Shown: positions 1-11,600 of the stretch, one piece after another
How positions within the stretch are numbered: position 1 is the first letter of the stretch
Layout: every line of letters begins with the position of its first letter
NCBI GenBank assembly: GCA_030765065.1
Contig: CM060985.1
Span: 174,366,096-174,430,095, forward strand
Reading direction: 5' to 3'
Source of the DNA: Deroplatys truncata
Lineage: Eukaryota > Arthropoda > Insecta > Mantodea > Mantidae
DNA: 64,000 bases
Position numbers and translations under genes: made by a program
Notes under the pieces: generated by a model
Told to the model about the DNA's origin: nothing
Databases searched by the model: none
The model's input: the letters and a program-made list of their open reading frames with translations, nothing else

Positions 1-3000
1 CTTTGTGGTCTAAAAACCAACTTCCTAGGTTAACTGGTTGCAGAGATTTGGGTGTGCACTGAACTTGACTTTTAACAAAGGATTCTGCTTAGAAGCTTTA
101 AAGTTTTGTGTCCAACTCCCTTCATGTGTCAGCATGTGATTCAAAACAGATATGCCAGAACCAGCATGAGGTAAGTTATAAGGAAGGAAAAAGCCACTAA
201 GTTGCTGATGTTATGGCTTCAGTAGAGGTTTGCTTTCACATTAGTGGAGATAATTTCAGATACCGTAATAGCGAACAACGTAAAAGTAACGAATAATATA
301 TAAAGGAAAGTATTGCATCACCAACGCAGGAATATAATTTACAATATGTATCCTTACTTCTTTTTACTTGGTCTGTGCAAGAGTTTTATTACTGTTATTA
401 AGGTATAATTTCAGATTACTGTACTTGTTAACTTAGCAATGCACACCAAGTTTGTTTGCTTGAGTACTACAGTAACACCGTATAAATTTTAATTTTGTCT
501 TATTGCTGCGTGTAAATGCACTCCACCCTTTAACGTGTGACAACATCGTACCTCTACCATAGTGGTCAGCTACCAGCCGCTATAAATTTTATATCTGCCA
601 TTAAATATCATTGACTGAGTCAAAATTTCAATGTTAAGTATGGTACACGCTTTAACAACTTTCCTGTAAACATTATTTTGATACTTTTATTGGGACCGTA
701 ATGATTTTTATAGGTGCATATACAGAACAACTTATATTGCTTCTATTACTGAAGTATTGGGAGATAAAACTGACTGTTATTGCCCATCAGAGAATTGTGG
801 AACAATGGTTAATCTGAGCAGTACTCGCAAAATGAACATTAGTTTAGGATTTTGGAGTAACCATTCTTAAGGCTAGATTTCATCAACAGATGTTAAAAAT
901 ATGCTAATCTGTTTGTCAACTTAATCCTATGACTCCTGTGTTTACTGCATACCTGAGCAATGCAATCAAGAAGGCAGTGCACTGCTGTCATATCAGACTA
1001 TGTGCTATCCAGACCAATTCATGGTGTGGGGGTCTAGAGACACCAATTTGGATTTCACAAAGGCTAACAATGTAGCAAGATTAATTTTTACCCAAAACCC
1101 CAGCAAAACTATACATTAAACCGAAGCTATTGATAGTTTGCAGAAATTTGTGTACAAATCGAAACATTATATACTATTCCCTTTTTGATACAAGTGCTGC
1201 AGATACCTTACAAGTAATTCTTAAACACACAAGAGTATCTTTGGAAATTCTATCAATGTTTTAACAGTCCGAAACATTGGTAGACTTTCTAAGATGCTCT
1301 TATGATACAATCTGAGCATTATAATTTATGAATGGCATAGTTTAGGCATATTTCTGTTTGTAGTATTCTATAATTCCTCTCAAAACTATTCCTTAATCTA
1401 GCTAACCATCACTTTTGTAGTTTATACAGTGAAACCTGCCCAAATCGAACGCTGGATCCATGTCTAATTCGGAAAAACGTTTTGGTATAAGTGGAAACCC
1501 TAAAACACTTTAACCCAATGTGGAAATGAAAACCATCTGCAACTGCTTAAAACGGAAACACGCAGTACTAAAATGCAATTTGTTTTGGGATATGCTGTGC
1601 TTCCAAGGAAACTGCAAATGTAGGTCATTACGGTAAATGAGATTTCTTTTTAAACATACCTGAGTGGGGACTGCATCAAGTACAAAAGATATGGGTTACA
1701 GTTGCAAACATATGTTTTCCCTTCAGTGTTGTCTGTTACTTGGAACAGTGTATTGTGAGAAAGAGTGTGCATTTTGTGATAAAGGATGACACACAAAAAT
1801 GTGGTGCTTTAGTAGATGTACATGGTTTTAAGGTTCCTAGTTTACTGTTGTGATGCATTAGTGCAAGGACAAAAAGACTCAAATATATAGTGTAAAAGTT
1901 TTTAATTAGTGTTGTGCTGAACGTGTTGGTGAAAATACAGAGAGACCGAAACAATGTAACATACATAATGTTAGGAGTATCATTGCAAACTGTATTATAT
2001 CCATCCACCCCTGGACAAAACTCAATTTTACATGATTTCGCATAGTTTCTAGCATGCTCTGTTCACTGAAATCATAATTTGTCCCTTTGGCACGTGAAAA
2101 GCCATTGTTATTGCTAACTGTATTATGTCCACAACCATTTTTCTTGTGATGGTTACCCTGAAAGTGATAAACTGCTATTTTGGTTAAACTGATGTCTTGA
2201 TCAGTGCCAAGTGTAAGAAGGATTCTGTTAGTTTGTGCTGTGTTTTACAATGTATGAAAGCAAAATTGTGAATGGAAAAGTCCAGAGGAAGCCGAAGAAA
2301 AGAGAATAGCAAAAATTGTAAGGCAGCTGCAATGTGAGGAAAGGTATGTGTTAAATAACATAAGAATTAATAGTCTGTTTTGTCTTCATATTACTGTCAA
2401 GCATCATCACCACCACTGTATTACAGAACAAACCTTGAATCTTTTTCCTGGAAAAAGCTAAGTAGCTGTGCACTGTAGCAAATAGCATATGTAACTCACG
2501 TGAGATGAAACCAGATTCTTGTAATCCATATTCAAATTTTTTGTCATTTCTTTGATTAAGCAAATCTGTTGATTTTTAGATGTTGCAACTAATACACTTT
2601 CTTCAAAAAAACACTTTTTCATCTCATCATAAATATAACTTATTCTATCCATTCATGAGTGAGTCATGTTTTATACAATACTAATGAAATAAAGTTTTTG
2701 GGTATGAAATTGTTGTTTTCTATTTATAGATCTGTTGATAACAGTAACAATCCGTATTAGCTCCAATTTCGAGGGCTGGAATTTTGAAAATATTTCATTT
2801 GTCATTTGGGACATGTAAAGATAAGATTTATGACTTTTAGTTTTGAAATACCTGTCATAGTTTAAGTGCTTTTGGCATCTCCTGTAAAATTTTGCTTTTT
2901 GGAATAATACAGTTTGCAACAATACTCTTTGTATGTACTGGATATAAAACAACATGAGGAGCAAACATTCAAAAGGTATTTTTTTTACATCAAAACAAAA

Positions 3001-3407
3001 AAAGGTACCCATATAATTGCATTTGTCTTCCTTATGGTCATCTTGTATTATACTTGTTTCATCCAAAAGTGTGTTTTAACCCATTCAAATTATGCACTGA
3101 AAATGACAGTTTCAATCAAGAAGTATTTCCTCCATTTAGCAATCAGCTTTCACCAAATCTGATTAATGGCTGAAGTTTGGTTCTGAATTTCTTTTATTTG
3201 ATTGAAAGAAAAAGTAACCAGTTTAATTAAAATTGAAGAAGAATTGGATGGAGTTGTAGTGAAAGTTTTTTTGAATAATTCATTCAATTTCTAATAAAAT
3301 AATGAGTAATGTAAAATTACTTGCAGCTAAATTTGGGGACTGGGAGAGCTTAGCAGATAAACAGGTGATGAAGAACCTGTGTTTTTTCTTGGTATTCTTT
3401 GTTCAGA

Positions 3408-3532
3408 GTCTTTTGAGACAGTGGAACGGGAAGGTAGAAAACCGGTTGCTCGTGCCCAAGTGGGCTATGTGTGACAGCTGCTGCACTGGCAGCATGATGT
3501 CCTTATCTACCCCTTCCACTGTCTCAAAAGAC
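3408..3532. repeat. Short inverted repeat (hairpin)
   Basis: Arms 3408-3437 and 3507-3532 are near-complementary (GTCTTTTGAGACAGTGGAA on one side) with a spacer of about 70 bp. It could be a tiny foldback element. There is no coding content and the family is unknown. Confidence 0.6.
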
Positions 3533-5221
3533 TGACAAACAATATAAGGTAGTTTTATACAATAATATAGGGTCAGTTGTAATTGTCTGCAGAGTGAAGT
3601 AGGTGTCACTGTTTGAACAGCGTTTATCATAGTTCCATTACATGAGCATATTAACAATTAAATTATATTCAAGCAAAAATAATTTTCTCCAAGTTTTAAA
3701 GTTCAATTTTAGGAAAAGCTTGTGCTGTAGATTTGTGGTGGCATGTTATAAGTTACATAGAAGATCATATATTTATGACACGGTTCCCGCATTATTCATC
3801 ATTAAAGAGAAATCAGTTTTCTTTGTTTTCTGAAAAAGTGTATTTGGTGGAGAAATTGTTTTTTGATTGTTTGCTCCTCACATGTGTACTAAGGTGAGTG
3901 CTTTTTAATACAATTATGATGTTAAAACTCCTGGCGGTGTTTACGGTTGATCTTAAAACTGTGCATGTTACTCCCATCTTGAACAGGTTCCACTGTATCT
4001 TTAAATTGTTGTCTTCTAAATACAATATTATAACCTGCCATTTCCAGCATGATTTAAGGCAGCCATTTTCTAACTTTCAACATTTGTGAGTAATGTGTAT
4101 CAAAGGAAAGGTCACATTAGCTTAACATGAGGTTTAACAGCTTTTTAAAGCTAAAATAGTCAGTACATCTTTGCTTACTTGCATGTTAAAGCAATTTAAC
4201 AGCTCGTTAACTTTTAACATATAATGATGAAACCAGGCCTTAGGTGCGCTTTTCTCAAAGGCAACTTTTGTAGGTTTGTGGTTTTGGTATGGGTCCTATG
4301 AAGCAATAACAGTATATAACCTAAATCTTCGCTCAGTGATCTCCATCGCAAATTCTTATACCACATACTGCTAAGACCATTTGCGTGCTTTTGTATATTT
4401 TTTGGGATGCACGTAAATAGAGTTAAGCTCATATAAATATTTTAGATGACAGTTATTTTCCATGGTTTTCAGCATTAGAATTAATATTTTGGCCATGTAT
4501 CACCTCTGTGCTTCATTAAGTAAAAACATATGACAGACCAACTAACTTCTCTCCCAAAGTTTCCGTCAATAAGAATGTGCTATCTGAAGAAGAAAATCAG
4601 TTTGAATTTTAGGCCTCAGTTCTCAAATTTGTTAAAGTTCAAAATATACAACCTGTTCAGAGAATACAGACCCCAGTTTTTACTCAGGTACAGATATAAA
4701 ATAATGCAAAACCACCTAAAACCAAGAGTAACTACATTTTTATCTGATGCATATGAACAAGTAATTTTAATACAATTAATTCAACTCTTTTCAGCCAAAT
4801 TGCTAAAGCTACATGCAACATTGCAAAGAGATTATTATAAAAAAAAACGGATAAAATATTCTAAGACCTATTCTTTAAAATACAATTACAGTATCATTAA
4901 CAAAAGTATGTAAATGCACATGTGTATTCAGTATTTTAGTTCTAGCTGAACTTACCTTGTAACTTCCATGGACATCCTAATTTATAAACTATCCTGTTTA
5001 ACTGTGTAATATGCTGAATACAAAGCATCAATTTCAGTCAAAGTTCATTGTTGATCACAGTCAGTGCAATCTGAAATCTTACATTCCTCTAGTCAAGGTT
5101 GAATTCTTGCTGTAGCTGCATCAATGCTCCGACAGCAAAAAAGCTAATTACACAACTCTTTTTTTATAACGAACTGTACAATAACCAGATCTTTCATCTT
5201 ACAAAAATAAATAAAATAAAA

Positions 5222-5290
5222 CACACACAAGCGCGCATGCACTCACACATTCTCACTCGCACATACTCCTATATATATATAATATATAGG
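5222..5290. repeat. Simple-sequence tract (AC/CACT then TA)
   Basis: An ACACAC/CACTC-rich stretch runs into a TATATA tract just below the wee1 stop codon, so it is probably within the wee1 3' UTR. No other function is visible. Confidence 0.7.
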
Positions 5291-5300
5291 CTATCTAGGT

Positions 5301-5621
5301 TTAGAAACTGGTTGTGCTATGGCTGCGATTCACCTTCTTGCCGATGAGACGAGATGCTCGGCCGCTGCGTCCAGTCCCGCTCGCCACAGTCCCATTATTG
5401 CCGTCCGATTTCCCAATCTGTTGCAGAACGCTAGGAGGGAGAGCTTTAAAGCATTTCTCGGCATCTTCTAGGCACTTGGAGAGAAGTTCATTTTTCAGTT
5501 TTTCTGCATTCAGTTCTCGCCTCAACTGAGCTTTGGTCTTGTTTCCTTGAGGACAGAGTACTGGGTGTTGAATAAGACTTGTTGCTGATGGCCGCATTTC
5601 CGGATTAGGATGCACCATAAG
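5301..5621 (-). CDS. wee1: wee1 coding exon 8 (end of kinase domain and C-terminal tail)
   Basis: A 321-nt terminal exon after GTTACAG|, ending in TAA at 5301-5303. [19 protein letters not shown] contains the conserved C-lobe Arg (PEMRPSA). A charged, probably coiled-coil tail follows ([18 protein letters not shown]), then a Gly/Ser- and basic-rich end. The 3' UTR continues below 5300; I could not fix a poly(A) site. Confidence 0.95.
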   Translation of the reverse strand, partial: LMVHPNPEMRPSATSLIQHPVLCPQGNKTKAQLRRELNAEKLKNELLSKCLEDAEKCFKALPPSVLQQIGKSDGNNGTVASGTGRSGRASRLIGKKVNRSHSTTSF

Positions 5622-8600
5622 CTGTAACAGTAAACTCGTTCAAGACATCTAACTATACTGTATTCACTCTTAGGTTGATCCGCGTCAAAACAAACCCAGG
5701 TGACCAGTGCACCGTTATAATGTATCCTTCCGCCATTCGCGCTAGAAATACTGTCACACTTTCAGACCATGTGGTCAATACAAGCGGCACGTAGTACAAA
5801 AAAGAACAGAGTCCTTATTTCGACAACTGAAACAGTGACTAGCATATTCTGTTGAAGGTGATAAGATTGATAGTTGCAACAAAATAAACGTTTGCACATA
5901 TAATAGTTAATTCTAAAATAAATGAGCGAAAAATAAAGTAACAGGTATGCGATAACCTAATTTATTTGCTCTCTGGAAGCGCACTTTATTAACTGTTGGC
6001 GGCTCATTTTAAAAAAGAAATTGTGCACTGTTACGCGAATTGTATTCTTCTTAAAATCACTACATTCTTCATCGCGTAATTCATATGCTTTCTTTTTTCT
6101 CTTTTCAGATTTTTCTGCAGAAGCACTGTTTATACTTGTACCCGAAACACCAGTGAACTCAGAAGTTAATTTCACCATTTCTTTCGCGGAAAGTGTTGGA
6201 TATTTCTCACATAACTTATAATAAAGATTCAACACTATTGTTTTTTCACCACTAGTCAATTGTTTTGCGCGGCTAATGCTTTACGCAATTTGACGAAAAC
6301 ACAAGAGCAAATTCACCGTCCGCCATGATACTAAACACAACTGCTGGTTTCTGGCTGTAAACAATATCTGCGCCTACCCGGATCTCAGGTGACTCATACA
6401 AATTGCGTCATGGGACTTGTAGCTCTGCTTTACGGTATAAATCAGCGTTAAATAAAACCTTAGGTATTTGTATAGAATATTATACTATTTAAGGAAAATT
6501 CATTCTAAAATTCAGAGATTAGCATGGACTACTTTCCTGGGCGCATTGCTACCGTGTTGCACCACGGTGCACTGACCACGTGGGTTTGCTTTACCGCGGA
6601 TCAACCTAAGAATGAATATAGAATAGTGGCATACAAAGGCAATACTGAACATTTTTCAGAATGCCATGTAAAACAGATAAAATTTGTTGATATTTGACAG
6701 CTACTTTCTAATGATTGCCGTGAAGTTTATTCAATTTGCTCTAATACTAATTATCATCATTTAAAGATTTTGTGTTCGTCCAAAAATGAGTTTGTGTAGA
6801 GAACATTTCCGAGCTATGATTTTAAATCATCATTAACGCCTAAACAATGTGAAGATTGGCTTAGAAATGCATTTGGCAAAGAAGCCCCATCTAAGGCAAC
6901 AGTTTATAATTGGTAGAACAAATTCAAGAGAGATCAGTTTTTTCTTAGTGATGAATTTCGTGAAGGACACCTAAGAGCTACTGGTACTGATAAAAATATT
7001 GCCGCTCTTCGAGCAATAGTTGAAGATCAATGGACATCTTATAAATTTATTCGGTGATATCGGGCATTGGTTATAACTCAAATCCAAAACATTTTACATC
7101 AAGAATTAGATGCGATAAAACTTTGTTGTCAATGGATTCCACATAAAGTGGCTCCTGATTGGTGCACAAAAACTCTGGAAAAATTGCAAGGCAGCACTTC
7201 ATTTATGGGTTGGAATATCGTTACTGGTGATGGATTTATTGCCATGATCCTAAAAAGAAAAGTCAATCGACTCAAAAGGGTCTTTCAAACAGAACCTAAG
7301 CCTACAAACGTCCGATGAATTTGCAGTGCTGCTAAGAAGATTGTTGCTGTTTTTTTTATTTAAAACAGACCATGTTACTACTATAGCATTACTGCCAATT
7401 GGTACACAAATGTCTGTTTACTGCAAATGTTTGAAAAAATTCATGAAAAATAAGGTTACATCATGACAAACACATCGCCCCATACAGCAAAACTAACAAC
7501 TAAGTATCTGCATGACCTAAAGGTCAGCACAATGGACTCTTTAATACAGCCCTGACCAAGCACCTTAAGATTTTGGTAATGTTGCTGCCAGCCTCTCCCT
7601 GTCCTATGTCACATCGCTAAACCATACCAACATTGTAACGTTGAAAAATGCGAGAGGGATGTGTTGGTTGGCAAGAAGGTGAGACTGTCAGAGTTCCATT
7701 TTCTTCTTCCGGAGGGGAACCTAAGTGACGTATGAAGGGAGGTAGTGTTTATGGAAAGGTCCGGAAGTGGAACTGAAACGGATCGTGGAAAATGCAAATA
7801 AGAACGTGCAGTTAAAAGGGAGCGTACTATGTGGAACACACCCATTATTTATCTTGCATTTACATAGTACACGCATTAGCTTAAGTTTATTTCATTACAA
7901 AAGTCGTAATTCCGTTATGTATTAATTTACCTATTGGGGAATTGCGCGAGGTTATGTAGTACGTAACTTAGCTAAAGGTTATTTCATCACAATACGAAGA
8001 GGCCCTCATTTATTCTGCAACTGTACTATTCAATCTTACATTGAGTTATTTTTTATTGAATTAAGGAATGTAATGCATACGCAAATGACCCTATCAAACA
8101 GTAGCTGGTGTATAGCTAACAGTCAATGCATATGGCAGTAAAAGTCATAATTAAAGTGAATACTAATCGTAACTTTAAAAAATCCAATCAGATCTTCATG
8201 TGATTAAGCAGCCAAATAAAGTGCAGAATAAACAAAATAAATAATACATATTGGTAATAATAGTAAACAAATAATCGTAACTTTAAGGATAACTGTTAGT
8301 CCAACCAGGTCTACTTGCTCTTTTATGATGCAAATGGTAGCCTTAAAAAGGCTGCTATTGCATATGTTTGGTTAAAGAAACCGCACAACCGTAAACTCAT
8401 TCCAGTTGGCCATTTTGAACAGCAATGACTTTTCCCGCCATTTTCTTCCTCTCGGCGGCATGGATTACCTACTGCCAACAACACTCGTATTCTGTAGTAC
8501 TACTCGCATATTTTTAGCAATTTTTTAAGAATGTGGGTTGGCAGTAGTAGGACAGGGAGAGGCTGGCAGCAACATTACCAAGATTTCTTTTTGTTTCCAA

Positions 8601-11600
8601 AAATTAAACATAAAATGCATGGAATCACTTTTTCGTCATCAGATGAAGCAATATAAAAACCTGGTTTCTGAAGTGCTTCAGGAAGAGTGGCATCACTGCT
8701 TTACACTGGTTTCATCGAATTAAGATACGTACTGATGTTAAAAGGCAATATTTTGAAAAACAGTAAAAATCATTAAATTTTTTTAAAACTAATCCTTGTT
8801 TCATTTTCTAACACTCTCAGTATTGCCCTTGTATAATTGTTTATAGTTTTAACCCTTGAGATCATTCTTGACCTCATCGATAGTAAGAGAGCTATTTTGT
8901 TTTTAACCTCCATCACTCTGTTCAGTGACAGACAAGCATAAACGGATGTATCTGCACACTGTGCTACTGCGCAGCTACCTTACCACTAATGTCTGCCAAG
9001 GCCCAGTTCAACACATCCATTACAGCCAAGTTGTAGGCACTTAAACATGCCTGGCATCATTAATTTTCCTGCCAAGCGCGAGTTGCGAAGTGCCATTCAT
9101 TTTCTACAGGGAGAAGGGAATAGTACAGAAGAAATTCATCACAAAATGACCATGTTTATGGTGCAATTCTGCTTTAGTAAGTCTAACATTATAATTGAAA
9201 GCAGACAGCATTGGGAGGCTATTCAACATTAATCAGGGACATTCTATGGTTCATGACAGATTCAAAACAAAACATGGAACAGGAGCAGGTATACAGTAGA
9301 ATCTCGTTAGTACGTTTTTGCAGGGACCTAAGGATTTGGACGTCACAGGCGGGAAAACGTCTTAACGAAAATACAAAATCTGCAATTTAAGAACATAGTT
9401 ATGTAATAAAATCTAATAATTACTACGCCTCCATGGGCAGTTGAAATAGATTTCAAGTACAATTTTATACTGAATACGATCTGTGTTTCCATGTTAAATT
9501 CAATGTGTTCAAATGGATTTGGATACACAAAACCTGAGAATAAATAATTCAAGCTTTTATGTTGGTCAACTTGGATTTTTGAGGTTATGAATGTTTTTGA
9601 AAATAAATTGTGAATTATGGAAGCGACAATAGTGGCTTTGCTGTGTTTTATTACACATATGATAACAATTTCTGCTAAAAAAAGAAAACAAATTATGTGC
9701 GTGCATCGTGTTACAAGTACAATAGACGATAGTAACTCTGGCATATTCAATACGATTTGAATACCGTAGGTGTTTCCATGCAACAAATTTCGTTCCGATC
9801 CTTTTCAGATCCTATTTTCCAAGAGGAAAGTTTTGTTTTAGCATGTTTCCCTTCTTTAAAAGCAGTTTCAATCAATTTAGGTTTGCTAACAATCGTGTTT
9901 AAGGTTGACGGAGGAATGTTTAACTTCTGTATTATATCCACATGTTTCATATTTGAATTGTGGTATACTTCAAGGATTTTCAGTTTTTCAGTGTTGGTTA
10001 TTTACTACACTTTCTTTTTTTCATTGCAAATGAAAAGTTAAAATACAATCTACGTATGTTTGGTCAACACTCAACAGTAGAAACTATCGTTGGCGTTTAC
10101 CAACCAAGGTAAAGCATTCTCTATCCCGCCCACATAAATTGTGTCACATAAATATTTACATACATGCATGTGATTGGCTGTCGGTATCCACCCCGTGACC
10201 AAGGATTGACCAAAGTACCAAATGGAGGACGTCAAACTTTGAACGTGTTAAGCGCCTACTCCCACTGAACTGGCCAAGGATTGGCCAAAACAGCGAATGA
10301 GGACGTCAAACTTCAAACGTAGTAAGCGAGATCAGGAAAACGCACTAAGCAAACGTTATTTATTATATTTGGTGATTTGGTACCGGGACTTTTATAATTC
10401 AACGTAATAAACGGGAAAAGGTGTTAATGAGGAACGTGCTAACGAGATTCCACTGTATATGGAAGACAGCCCAAGGTGAAGAAGTGGTATCCTTTGGGAG
10501 CTTTGACCACAGTATTTCAGGCAGAATTATATGCCACAGGGCTTGTGTGGAGGGGAGTAAGGACAGGTGATACAGGAATTGTATCTGGATATACTCAGAC
10601 ACTGCGGGCACTATCAGCACCCTTCACAAGATCAGAGATTGTGTTGAGAAGCCCTAGAAAGGCTATGGGAATACAATAAACTTACCGTAGCAAGGATTCC
10701 TGGCCACACTGTGGTATTTGGTAATGAACATGCAGACAGGCTGCCTAAAATGGGAGCACAGACCCCAACTATAGGACCAGAACCTATCTTGGGTATTACC
10801 AAATTAATAGTAACAACAAATCTACAACTGGATACAAAGACAGCATAGGTAATTACAGAGTACTGCTGTCCTTACATTAAGGGGGGTGATGTGTGAAATT
10901 TCTATTTTGCACAATTTTAAAGCTACATACTTAATTTTTTGTACACATATTTGCAGTGTTATGTGTAACTATTTGGCAGAGTTTCATTTTTGTATGTCAA
11001 TTAGTTTTTGAATTATTGAATTTTTTTTTTTTTACGAAACCAGAAACTCATTTACAAAAACTTGATGTATGTGTTTTGCAATATCTTAACTGTAAGGGAA
11101 ATTAAAAAAAAGAAGAACAATATGACCTGCATAGCAAAAATTTCAAAATGTTTGCAATCACTACACACATTTTATTCTTTAGTTCAAAAAGTACTAAGTT
11201 AATCTTAAAGCCCATGCATCAGTTTTTTGTTATGCTTTATAGAATGTACAGTAAAAATTTCAGCCCTGTGTGGATGTAATTTTGTTTTGAATGAATAAAA
11301 GTGTAGCAAAAATTAAAGTGAGGAAAAATGAGTTTAAAAGTTTGCATGCACTTAACCAGAAATAACGACTTGCAGACCTTCCTAGAAGTGTCCAGCTTAC
11401 ATGTGTAATTTTTACTCTTTTTTCATTACAGGCACTGCAAATCAGTTCTAATTTATGGCATAAACCAAGCCGTTCAGTGCCAAGTCCTATATACAGACAC
11501 TTTTGATTGTGGTCATTACACTTCAGGTCCTTCACCAATGATGACAGTAAAACTGGTGTCTACCAATATACATTTAGTCTTCATTACTTACAACAGGTAT

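Larger units (their letters stand above)
1..5300. other. AT-rich flank downstream of wee1, no gene recognised
   Basis: Only short AT-driven open frames are present on both strands; none resembles a known protein and several lack an ATG. The right part must include the wee1 3' UTR. A sequence near 1428 (CAGTGAAACCTGCCCAAATC) looks like a pogo/Tigger terminus, but no partner end was found. Confidence 0.6.

Noticed and set aside
1428..2000. pogo/Tigger-like element starting CAGTGAAACCTGCCC
   Set aside because: No matching opposite terminus or transposase remnant could be found; only one end-like sequence.
4530..4913. 127-codon plus-strand open frame below wee1
   Set aside because: AT-driven Lys/Tyr/Leu composition, no recognisable domain; it overlaps the likely wee1 3' UTR on the other strand.
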